NCBI RefSeq assembly: GCF_016741935.1 | Contig: NZ_JAERRG010000005.1 | Location: 388,517 to 452,516 of the forward strand | From: Streptomyces endocoffeicus | GTDB taxonomy: Bacteria > Actinomycetota > Actinomycetes > Streptomycetales > Streptomycetaceae | Direction: 5' to 3' | Length of the DNA stretch: 64,000 nucleotides | In this document: one piece after another, positions 36,020-43,495 of the stretch | Position numbering within the stretch: position 1 is the stretch's first letter | Layout of the letters: every line of letters starts with the position of its first letter | Position numbers and translations under genes: made by a program | Notes under the pieces: generated by a model | What the model was told of the DNA's origin: nothing | Database searches by the model: none | What the model saw: the letters and a program-made list of their open reading frames with translations, nothing else

Positions 36020-37251
36020 TGAGCGCCCCCTTGAAGAGCGTCGGCAGAGTCGGCGAACGGGGCCGCCAGGACGCTGCGCACCGCCTGGCCCAGACGCAGT
36101 CCGGCTTGATGAGAGCGGCCGCCGAGATAGGTGTCGGCGATGTAGTCGGTGGTCAGCACCATGCGCGCTGTGGGCGGAAGGGGCGTGGGCGCGACTGCCA
36201 AGGGGCCGACGTGTTCGACGAGATGAGCGAGCAGCTTGGCGTGGTCCTCGGACTGATCGTCGGGGAAGAATGCGTGGACGAGCTGGTTGCCGAAGGGCTC
36301 GATGGCGAGCAGGTCGCCTAGGGTGAGGACATCGCCGAGCGGTACGGGGCGCAGAGCGGTCTCGTTGAGGATGACTGCGTCCGCTCCGAGGCCGGTGTGC
36401 AGGCGGGTGGCGATCTCGTCCAAGAGGAGGCGCCGGTCCAACAGGGTATTGAGATATGGCTCGTTCACGATGCCGAGCTGGCTCTCCAGGGTGTTGCCGA
36501 CGAGGGCGATCTTCTCCTGCAGTAGGGCGAGGTCCTCGGGGATCAGGGACGTGTCAGGGAAGGCGCCTACGCGGGCGGCCCAGCCGGCCCCGACCGGCTC
36601 GGCGGTGGCGTACCCGACGCCGAGTTCGTGGCCCTTGACGACGAGGGTGTCGCCGACGGGCACGGGGCCGTAGCTGTCGCCGTGGCAGTGCCCGGCGAAG
36701 ATGACGTCCGCGAACGGGCAGGCGGCGGCCAGCTTCAGGTCCTCGTCGAAGCCCGAGTGGGACAGCACCATCCAGGCGTCGGCACGGTGATGGTGCTCCA
36801 GCATCACCTCGCGCAGGGCCTGGGCCGGGTCGGTGACGTGGTGGCCCGTGCGCTGGTTGGCAGGGATCGAGTTGAAGGCTTGCAGGCCGATTACCGCGGT
36901 GACGGCAACTCGCCGGCCACCGATGTGCTCGATGCGCACGCGGTCGAAGAGCGGCCTGCCGCTGCCGTCGGCTGCGTTCGCGCACACGGTCATCGCGTGC
37001 AGCTGCGGTTCGAAGTAGTGCGGCCAGCCGTGGTTTCCAGGGACGAGCAGGTCGTACAGGCCGGTGAGAACCTCGCGCTCGATCTGCCCCTGGCCGAAGC
37101 GGTAGAAGCCGGTGCCTTCGAAGAAGTCGCCGCAGTCCACGACCAGGCTCTCGGCCCTGGCCGCGTGGAGGTAGGCGAGCATCGGAGTGGCCTGGGCGAA
37201 GGAAGAGTGGACGTCGGTCGTGGCGGTGATCCGCTGAAGCTGCCGGGTCAT
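36016..37251 (-). CDS. 5'-nucleotidase/UshA-like metallophosphoesterase
   Basis: The 411-aa protein has the dinuclear metallophosphoesterase motifs in order: TTDVHSSF (D13, H15), VVDCGDFFEG, LVPGNHGW, VLSHSGFDED and GHCHGD. A C-terminal domain with 'NETALRPVPLGDVLTLGDL' resembles the substrate-binding domain of 5'-nucleotidases. There is no signal peptide, so it is probably cytoplasmic and may dephosphorylate a nucleotide intermediate. The ATG at 37251 overlaps the stop of the enolpyruvyl transferase gene (ATGA); the frame upstream of that is not used. Substrate assignment is inference. Confidence 0.8.
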   Translation of the reverse strand: MTRQLQRITATTDVHSSFAQATPMLAYLHAARAESLVVDCGDFFEGTGFYRFGQGQIEREVLTGLYDLLVPGNHGWPHYFEPQLHAMTVCANAADGSGRPLFDRVRIEHIGGRRVAVTAVIGLQAFNSIPANQRTGHHVTDPAQALREVMLEHHHRADAWMVLSHSGFDEDLKLAAACPFADVIFAGHCHGDSYGPVPVGDTLVVKGHELGVGYATAEPVGAGWAARVGAFPDTSLIPEDLALLQEKIALVGNTLESQLGIVNEPYLNTLLDRRLLLDEIATRLHTGLGADAVILNETALRPVPLGDVLTLGDLLAIEPFGNQLVHAFFPDDQSEDHAKLLAHLVEHVGPLAVAPTPLPPTARMVLTTDYIADTYLGGRSHQAGLRLGQAVRSVLAAPFADSADALQGGAQ

Positions 37252-38567
37252 GGCGTGACCTCGCAGATGTCGGCGCCCAGGGCATGCAGTTTGGTGGGCA
37301 GGTCGGCGTGGCCGCGCCGGAGCTGTTCGAGGCCCCCGAGGGTGGTGACGCCGCTCGCGGTGAGGCCGGCGATGAGCAGGGCCGAGCCCGTGCGGATGCC
37401 GGTGGCCTCCACGCCGGCGCCGGTCAGTTGCTGCGGCCCGGTGAGGCGGCATTCGGTGGGCGAGAGCTCGTGGATCTCGGCGCCGAGGCGGGCGAGCTGG
37501 GGGAGCAGGTTGCCGTGACGGCCGGGGTTGATGGCGTCGGCGAACAGGTGAGTGCCGGGCAGACCGAGGGCCAGAGCCATCAGCGGTGGTTCGAAGTCGG
37601 CGTCCAAGCCGTCGGGAGAGAGGGAGGCGATGGCGCGTAGCGATCGCCCGGTCGGTTCGGCGTCGTGGGCCCGGACGATGAGGGCATCGCCCTCGGCATC
37701 GGCAGGCACTCCGAGCCAGTTCAAGGCAGAGACCAGGGGAGCGACATCGACGCCGCGTACCCCACGGATCTGTGCATTCCCGCCGGTCGCCGCGACCGCA
37801 CAGGCCAGCGTCCCGGCTTCGACCTTGTCGCCGGGCACCGCCCAGACGGTGGTCTCCGTCGAGACTGAAGTGGGTGGTGACAGCGTCAGGACCGACTCAC
37901 TGACCCGGCACGCCCATCCCGCCACCTGCAACGCCTCTACGACGCTGATGACTTCAGGAGAGAGATTGGGGTGGCCAAGGCGCAGGGGCCGACCGGCTAC
38001 GACCGCGCGCAGGAGGGCGGCGATGCTCGCCCCGCGAGAACGGAAAGGCAGCACCACGGACACCGTTTCGGTCCCACCAGTGGCTGCTTCCACGACGTAC
38101 CCGTGGCTGTCTACGGTTGTGCGGTCACCGAAGCGCTCGTAGACCTTGAAGTGCTGCTCCATCCCGCGTTCACCGATCCGGCAGCCGCCCGGCCAGGGCA
38201 GTCTGGCGCGCCCGTACGCGCCGAGCAGGGCTGGTACGAGGTAGTACGAGGCCCGGATGCGGGCGGCGACCTCGGGATCGGGGCCTGGCTGGGGCTTGTC
38301 GCTCGGCAGGATCACGATGGTGTGCGGATCGCTGACCGGACGGGCCGTGTGCCAGCCGGCCTGTTGGAGCAGGGCGAGCATGGTCTCGACGTCCGTGTTC
38401 GACGGGACGTTGCTCAGATGCACCGGGCGGTGCAGGGCCGCGGCGGCGGCCAGCAGGGGCAGGGCCGCGTTCTTGGAGCCGTCGACGGTGATGGTGCCGG
38501 CGAGTGGGCTGCCGGGTCGCACGGCGACCACTTCTGCGGCGACGGGGGGAATGCGTACGGCTGTCAA
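37248..38567 (-). CDS. MurA/EPSP-family enolpyruvyl transferase
   Basis: The 439-aa protein has the two-lobed inside-out barrel pattern of MurA: GTITVDGSKNAALPLL (K32), and the PEP-binding Cys in WPGGCRIG (C129). It transfers enolpyruvate from PEP to a hydroxyl. Housekeeping MurA acts on UDP-GlcNAc, but an extra copy in a mobile operon with nucleotide enzymes fits a role like NikO/PolA in peptidyl nucleoside pathways; this is inference. The TTG start is 4 bp after the ATPase gene and has GAGGAG at good spacing. It starts a run of 4-bp overlapped genes ending with the glycosyltransferase. Confidence 0.85.
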   Translation of the reverse strand: MTAVRIPPVAAEVVAVRPGSPLAGTITVDGSKNAALPLLAAAAALHRPVHLSNVPSNTDVETMLALLQQAGWHTARPVSDPHTIVILPSDKPQPGPDPEVAARIRASYYLVPALLGAYGRARLPWPGGCRIGERGMEQHFKVYERFGDRTTVDSHGYVVEAATGGTETVSVVLPFRSRGASIAALLRAVVAGRPLRLGHPNLSPEVISVVEALQVAGWACRVSESVLTLSPPTSVSTETTVWAVPGDKVEAGTLACAVAATGGNAQIRGVRGVDVAPLVSALNWLGVPADAEGDALIVRAHDAEPTGRSLRAIASLSPDGLDADFEPPLMALALGLPGTHLFADAINPGRHGNLLPQLARLGAEIHELSPTECRLTGPQQLTGAGVEATGIRTGSALLIAGLTASGVTTLGGLEQLRRGHADLPTKLHALGADICEVTP

Positions 38568-38570
38568 CGG

Positions 38571-39002
38571 TCAACTCCTCTGCAAGGGCAGGTGTGATGC
38601 GGTGGGTAGTGGGGTGCTGACCTTGAACTCGGCCCAGCAGCGTTTGCCGGGCGGCAGCGGATCGAAGCCGTGGCGGTCCGCCAGCGCTGCGACGAGGAAC
38701 AGCCCGCGTCCGCCTTCCTCGTCCACATCCGACAGGCCGACCCGTGGGACGGCGGGGTTGGCGTCGTTCACCTCGATCCGCAGTCCCTTGTCGCTCAGGC
38801 AGGCGCCGGCCGTGATCGGGCCGCCGTTTGCGTGCCGGACCGCGTTCGCGATGAGCTCTGCGGCCACCAACTCTGCCGCGTCCAGGAGTTCGGGGCCGAG
38901 GAAGGCGCCGAAACTCCGTATCCCGTCCGCGAGCTGCTGGCGCGCGGACGCTGCGGCAGCTGGCGTGCCGGAAACGGGAATCCGGATGTGATGCGCTTCC
39001 AT
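38571..39002 (-). CDS. Anti-sigma/HATPase_c (SpoIIAB-RsbW-type) ATP-binding protein
   Basis: The 143-aa protein has the GHKL ATPase motifs: N-box 'ELVAAELIANAVRHA', then VNDANPAVP and EGGRGLFLVAALAD (G1/G2-like). This is the small HATPase_c type common in Streptomyces, usually next to XRE-type regulators, with a kinase or anti-sigma role that is mostly untested. ATG 39002 is preferred (AGGAGG before it). Longer frames to 39083-39086 exist. It is divergent from the XRE-type regulator and leads the enolpyruvyl transferase operon. Confidence 0.85.
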   Translation of the reverse strand: MEAHHIRIPVSGTPAAAASARQQLADGIRSFGAFLGPELLDAAELVAAELIANAVRHANGGPITAGACLSDKGLRIEVNDANPAVPRVGLSDVDEEGGRGLFLVAALADRHGFDPLPPGKRCWAEFKVSTPLPTASHLPLQRS

Positions 39003-39168
39003 GAGCGGCCTCCTGGTCGGTTCGGCCACTCCACGCAACCGCTCCGGAGGTAAGCGGAACCAGTCGGTGTGCCGGGGCTGCATCACTTATGCAGGAGCTG
39101 CATCACTGCCAAATGCCGCTCAGTTACTCTCGGTTGAGCAGGCAGGATCGGCGACGGCAGAAGGGGCC

Positions 39169-39402
39169 GTGGCACAGATGGCCGAGGCACAGAGTGAAGC
39201 GAGACGGATCGGCGAAGTGATCCGTCAGGCACGCGTGTTACAGCGGCGCTCGCAGAGGGACGTTGCCGCCGCGCTTGGGTATCACCAGTCGAAGGTGAGC
39301 CGCCTGGAGAGCGGCAGGGGTACCGGAGGTGCGAGTGCTGCGCGAGATCGCGCAGGTGCTGGAGATACCGCCGCAACGTCTCGGCCTCGCCGCCGCTTCT
39401 GA
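39169..39402 (+). pseudogene. N-terminal HTH fragment of an XRE regulator, cut by a frameshift
   Basis: From GTG 39169 (ATG 39178 also possible) this frame encodes EARRIGEVIRQARVL, then SQRDVAAALGYHQSKVSRLES, a clear XRE helix-turn-helix. After GRG the frame drifts to non-conserved GGASAARD and stops at 39402. The natural continuation, PEVRVLREIAQVLEIPP, is in the next frame. A single extra A (or lost bases) near 39322 explains it. It could be a sequencing error, a true mutation or recoding; the rest of the protein is listed separately. Confidence 0.75.
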
Positions 39403-40453
39403 TGCCAGCCCCGCCGAGCCCGGAACAGAGGACATGCACCGCCGTACCTTCCTTGCCGCGAGCGTCGCCGCGCTCGCGGCTCCGCCGTCGTCGAGCGCGG
39501 CACATCACGACCTGATCCAAGTCCTGTTGCCAGGCACGAGCCCCGCGGCCACCGGGCAAGCCCTGGGCCTCGACGAGCTGCGGGACCGGGCACGGGCCGT
39601 ACGCCGGATGTTCTGCACGTGCGACTACGCGGAACTGGAGCAGACCTTGCCGGATCTGATCGCCGACCTGCGTCAGGCCGCCGGAGGCTCATCCGGCTCG
39701 GCAGAGGTGTCCGGGCTGCTCGCGACCGCCTACCAGACGTCGGTGAGCCTGTTGCTGAAGCGAGCCGATCAGGGCAACGCCTGGCTCGCGGCCGGTCGGG
39801 CCATGGCCGAGGCGGAACGGTCCGGGGACCCTGTCGTCCTCGCCGCCAGTGTCCGCGTCCACGCTCACGTCCTCGTGCGGGAGAAGCACACGGCCCAGGC
39901 CGTGAACATGGTCCGCCACACTGCCGACCAGCTCACCGGCTCCTACGACCAGCGCTCGCCTCGGTACCTGGCAGCGGTCGGTCTGCTGTTGCTCCGCGGG
40001 GCGACCGCCGCCAGCAGAAACGGCGACCGCGACACCACCCAGGACTTCCTCACCGAAGCCAAGGAAGTGGCCCGCTACGTCGCCTTCGACTTCGACCGGC
40101 CGGACGCCTGGGCGAACTTCAGCCCCACCAACGTCGCACTCCACGAGATCAGCGCAGCCGTCTCCTTCGGTGACGCCGGCATCGCCCTGGAAACCGCACG
40201 GCCGCTCATGCGGCGGCACATTCCCGTCCCCGAGCGCCGGGCCGCGCTGTGGGTGGAGACCGCCCGCGCCTACAGTCAGCAGGGCAGGCTCGCCGACGGC
40301 TACCAGGCCCTGCGTATCGCCGAGAGCTGCGCGGCACAGGACATCCGCCGCCCGGCCGTACGCGAACTGGTCGCCGACATGGCAGCCCGCGACCGCCGCC
40401 GGGCACTGCCCGAGCTGCACCACTTCAGCCGCCAACTGGGAGTGCCCGCGTGA
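39329..40453 (+). CDS. C-terminal body of the XRE/TPR regulator (frame-shifted)
   Basis: Up to 374 aa from a GTG at 39329, continuing the HTH of the previous entry in another frame. It has 'MHRRTFLAASVAALAAPPS' near 35-53, the usual Tat-like linker of these Streptomyces regulators, then TPR-like helices (SLLLKRADQGNAWLAAGRAMAEAERS, and a later AYSQQGRLADGYQALRIAESC). Proteins of this type pair with small flavoproteins, and indeed its stop overlaps a flavoprotein start (GTGA). If the frameshift is real, the DNA-binding half is lost and the operon it faces may be constitutively expressed or silent. Confidence 0.7.
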   Translation: MRVLREIAQVLEIPPQRLGLAAASDASPAEPGTEDMHRRTFLAASVAALAAPPSSSAAHHDLIQVLLPGTSPAATGQALGLDELRDRARAVRRMFCTCDYAELEQTLPDLIADLRQAAGGSSGSAEVSGLLATAYQTSVSLLLKRADQGNAWLAAGRAMAEAERSGDPVVLAASVRVHAHVLVREKHTAQAVNMVRHTADQLTGSYDQRSPRYLAAVGLLLLRGATAASRNGDRDTTQDFLTEAKEVARYVAFDFDRPDAWANFSPTNVALHEISAAVSFGDAGIALETARPLMRRHIPVPERRAALWVETARAYSQQGRLADGYQALRIAESCAAQDIRRPAVRELVADMAARDRRRALPELHHFSRQLGVPA

Positions 40454-40995
40454 GTGATCAGCCCGACAAGCCGTTCCTCCAGATCGTGGTCTGTGCGGCC
40501 GGCGTCGCCGCCGATGTCGGCCGCCTGATCACCGCAGCACAGGAACGGCACTGGGACGTCGGCGTCATTGCCACCCCACAAGGACACGGCTTCCTCGACG
40601 TGGAGGCGGTCGAGTCCCAGACCGGCCGCCCCATCCGCTCGGCCTGGCGATCACCGGGCGAACCGCGCCCGACCCGGCCCGCGGACGCGATCGCGGTGGC
40701 CCCGGCCAGCTTCAACACCATCAACAAGTGGGCCGCCGGGATCTCCGACAATCTCGCCCTCGGCGTTCTGTGCGAAGCACCCGCCATGGACATCCCGGTC
40801 GCCGTGCTGCCGTACCTGAACTCAGCCCAGGCCGCCCACCCCGCGTACCGCCAGAGTCTGGAACGGCTACGCGAGATGGGCGTCCTGATCGGCTCGTACG
40901 AACCGCACCGGCCAAAGGCCGGCGGCGGGGCCGACCGCTACCGCTGGGAGGAAGCCCTGGAGCTCCTCGCGCCCAAGCTGTCCGCCCCCGCCTGA
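40450..40995 (+). CDS. HFCD-family flavoprotein
   Basis: The 181-aa protein begins with 'FLQIVVCAAGVAADVGRLI', the strand-turn-helix of PPC-decarboxylase/EpiD-type flavoproteins. It has DAIAVAPASFNTINKWAAGISDNLALGV, the family's PASANT-like loop, and a late AVLPYLNSAQAAHP. FMN is likely bound; the reaction is unknown. It overlaps the XRE regulator by 4 bp, so the two are coupled, as is common in Streptomyces. Its TGA abuts the convergent relaxase stop inside a shared TGATCA. Confidence 0.85.
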   Translation: MSDQPDKPFLQIVVCAAGVAADVGRLITAAQERHWDVGVIATPQGHGFLDVEAVESQTGRPIRSAWRSPGEPRPTRPADAIAVAPASFNTINKWAAGISDNLALGVLCEAPAMDIPVAVLPYLNSAQAAHPAYRQSLERLREMGVLIGSYEPHRPKAGGGADRYRWEEALELLAPKLSAPA

Positions 40996-42693
40996 TCAGC
41001 GCCGCCGTGTCGGTGACCCCTGTGGTGGCTGGCCGATAGCTGCCGTGGGGTGGACCGGCACGCTGGGCCGTTGCATGGCACTGTGGGCCCTGGCTGCCTG
41101 GGCCCAAGGACCAGGAACGTGGCGCTCGCCGAGGCGGCGGATGCGCCAGGTCAGCGCGCGGGCGGGACTGCGGGCGTCGTCCAGAGCGCGTTGGTGCAGC
41201 GCTTGGCCGAGGACGGTGGCTGCGTTGTGTCCTGCTGCCTCTGCCTCGGCGAGCACGGTGGCGAGTGCGTCCCAAGCGGGGTCGTTGAGGATGCGCTCGG
41301 CATGGTCCGGAACCAGATCCTGAAGGTGGTGGGCGAAGCGGCGCTTGGTCTGTGGGCCGGGTGCCCGGCTGGCGAGGCCGACCAGGACGGGCTCGGCGGT
41401 CTGCGCGTACGCGGTCTGCAGGTGGAGGAGGGCCTGTTCGGCTGCCGCCTCCTGCTGGGCGTGCTGGCGGGTGCGGTGCCAGTGCAGCGCGAAGGCGACC
41501 GCGGTGAGTGCGGCGTCCAGGAGCATGGTGAGCCCGGTGCGGTCACTGTCCTGTGGCCTCTCGCGCCAGATGGTCTGGATGCTGCGGCGCAGGGCGCGGG
41601 TGCTGTCGAGGTCGGCGGCGATGCGGGAGCGGGTGGCGCGCTCGAAGGCAGCGGCGGCTTGTTCGAGTTCGGCCCGCGCCACGGTCGGTGCCATGACGGG
41701 CAGCAGGTCCAGCGTCGTGCCGAGCGCGACGAGTTGGCCCTGGGCCGTCTGCTGGTCGCCTTTCGTGAGGTGGTGGGGGATGCGTTTGGTGGCGGCGGTG
41801 GCCTGGTGCCACGGGTTGCCAGGCTGGATGGTGGCCGGCTCGGGGCTGGTGGTGGCGAGGCTTTCGCGGATCTTGGGCTGGGAAAGGTCAGGGGCGAGGG
41901 TGGAGCCCGCGAACCACACCGGGTCGCCTTCCTCGTTCACGTTGCCGGGCAGGGCGAAGTTGCAGCCGAGCGCGTCGCCGGAGGGAGCGAGCTTGAGGCG
42001 CACGTCCACGCCGGTCGCCTCCAGCAGCGAGAAGAACTGGGCCTCGTCGGCCGCGGCGGCGACCGCGCGGCGCACCCGCATGCGCAGGATCTCGCGGGCG
42101 GTGGCGTCCTGGCCCTGGCGTTTGGCCTTGAAGTGTTCCTTGCTGGTGGGGCGTTTGGCGGCGGTGCCGTCGCCCGGCTTCAAGCGCCGTAGCCTGTAGT
42201 CGATTTCGATCTGGCGGGCCTCGCGCTGGACGGCCCGGATGTCGTAATCCCTCTTGGGGCGGCGGCCGTCCTGGCGGACGAGGGTGGCGGCGATGTGGAT
42301 GTGATCGTCGGCGTGCCGTACGGCCACCCAGCGGCAGGCTTCGGTGTCTCCGGCGGGGGCGATGCCGGCGGCGGCCACGATCCGGCGGGCGATCTCCGCC
42401 CACTGGGCGTCGGACAGGATGGGGTCCTCGGGGGCGGCGCGGACCGGGCAGTGCCAGACCGTGGTCTGGGGAGCCCGGCGCCCGAGCATGGCCACCGGTT
42501 GGTCGAGCTGCGTGTAGAGCTGCTTCTCCACCTCCTTGGGGTTGCGGTGCGGGCTGCGACCCGGGTCGGGGGCGAAGTCGTTCCAGGACGCGACCAGGTG
42601 GGGGTCGACGTGCTCGTTGGCGTCGCCCTTGCCGAAGAGGTAGGCGATCAGGCGGCGGGTGCTGCCCTTGCCGGTGATGATCTTCGGTATCAC
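40996..42693 (-). CDS. Relaxase/mobilization nuclease
   Basis: The 565-aa protein starts MIPKIITGKGSTRRLIAYLFG. The metal-binding HxxxHxH is VRHADDHIHIA (H127, H131, H133), typical of MobA-type relaxases that nick oriT. A KRDYDIRAVQREARQIEIDY segment and a basic KEHFKAKRQGQ stretch follow. The C-terminal half is helical with Gln/Ala-rich stretches. Its ATG overlaps the MobC-like gene (ATGA at 42690-42693). It is the transfer-initiation protein of the element; conjugation pore genes are not in the window. Confidence 0.85.
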   Translation of the reverse strand: MIPKIITGKGSTRRLIAYLFGKGDANEHVDPHLVASWNDFAPDPGRSPHRNPKEVEKQLYTQLDQPVAMLGRRAPQTTVWHCPVRAAPEDPILSDAQWAEIARRIVAAAGIAPAGDTEACRWVAVRHADDHIHIAATLVRQDGRRPKRDYDIRAVQREARQIEIDYRLRRLKPGDGTAAKRPTSKEHFKAKRQGQDATAREILRMRVRRAVAAAADEAQFFSLLEATGVDVRLKLAPSGDALGCNFALPGNVNEEGDPVWFAGSTLAPDLSQPKIRESLATTSPEPATIQPGNPWHQATAATKRIPHHLTKGDQQTAQGQLVALGTTLDLLPVMAPTVARAELEQAAAAFERATRSRIAADLDSTRALRRSIQTIWRERPQDSDRTGLTMLLDAALTAVAFALHWHRTRQHAQQEAAAEQALLHLQTAYAQTAEPVLVGLASRAPGPQTKRRFAHHLQDLVPDHAERILNDPAWDALATVLAEAEAAGHNAATVLGQALHQRALDDARSPARALTWRIRRLGERHVPGPWAQAARAHSAMQRPSVPVHPTAAIGQPPQGSPTRRR

Positions 42694-43307
42694 CGGCCCT
42701 GCCTTCCCTCGGTGACCTGGGCGACGGCGGTGTCCACGTCGGCGATCGACGTTTCGATGCGGGCCAGGAGCCGGTGGACGACGTTCGGCTCGGGCCAGGC
42801 GCCGTCCTTGTTGAGGTGCCAGGTGAGCTGGTTGAGGTTGTTGCCGATCATGCCCAGCTGGCGGTTGGCGGCCATCAGCGCCTTGACCATGGCGCGGTAG
42901 TCGGCGATCGCGGCGGTGGGGTCCTCGGCGCGGACGGCGGCGAGCGACGCCTCGGCGACGTAGCCGCCGATCTGCATACGGCTGAGTGCGGCGGCGTGGG
43001 CGAGGTCGGTGAACTCGCTGTCGCTGTAACGGGGGTGGACGCGGCGCTCACGCAGGCGCGACTGACGCAGGCGGCGCTGCGGCTTCGGCGTCTGCGCGGC
43101 GTTCGGCGACGGTCTGGTGGTTCCCGTCTCGGTCGGCACCCCCGGGCCGACCGACCTCGGTGCCCCCTCGGCGCCGGGTGCCTCCGCCACCTGAGGGGCG
43201 GAGGCCGGGTAAGGACTCCTTACCCGACAACTTGCTGCGCTGTCTGGGGCTGAGGTGGTGGGCGTCTGCTGTTGAGCTCTGGGGAGTTCGTGGTGCTGTT
43301 CGTGCAT
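42690..43307 (-). CDS. MobC-like relaxosome accessory protein
   Basis: 205 aa from ATG 43307 (GGAGCATCACC before it); the frame continues to 43391. The first about 100 residues are Pro/Ala-rich and disordered. The rest has RVHPRYSDSEFTDLAHAAALS, a ribbon-helix-helix like start, and the MobC signature 'NRQLGMIGNNLNQLTWHLN'. MobC proteins help the relaxase open oriT. It is coupled to the relaxase, and oriT is expected just upstream, where repeats and a 14-bp inverted repeat are found. Confidence 0.8.
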   Translation of the reverse strand: MHEQHHELPRAQQQTPTTSAPDSAASCRVRSPYPASAPQVAEAPGAEGAPRSVGPGVPTETGTTRPSPNAAQTPKPQRRLRQSRLRERRVHPRYSDSEFTDLAHAAALSRMQIGGYVAEASLAAVRAEDPTAAIADYRAMVKALMAANRQLGMIGNNLNQLTWHLNKDGAWPEPNVVHRLLARIETSIADVDTAVAQVTEGRQGR

Positions 43308-43353
43308 GGTGATGCTCCGGCGGTGAGGGGGCGGGAGATGTGTCACGTGCGTC

Positions 43354-43462
43354 GCATCCGTCCCATGCCTGGTCAGGACAGGTACGGACACTCGGGCAGG
43401 TACGGAGAAGTCCGTCCCGGTGAGGACATCCGTCCCCGCGCTGACCTGCGCGGGGACGGATG
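43354..43462. repeat. repeat-rich region upstream of mob genes: candidate oriT / terminator
   Basis: TCCGTCCC occurs three times (43357, 43411, 43429). A 10-bp direct repeat CAGGTACGGA lies at 43379-43388 and 43397-43406 (18-bp period). A perfect 14-bp inverted repeat CATCCGTCCCCGCG lies at 43427-43440 with its complement at 43449-43462 and an 8-nt loop. The position, between the MobC-like gene start and the DUF3631 gene stop, suits an origin of transfer. The hairpin alone could also end transcription of the DUF3631 gene. Confidence 0.55.
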
Positions 43463-43495
43463 CGACGCAGTGATACGGACCCAGGGGGAGGCGGG

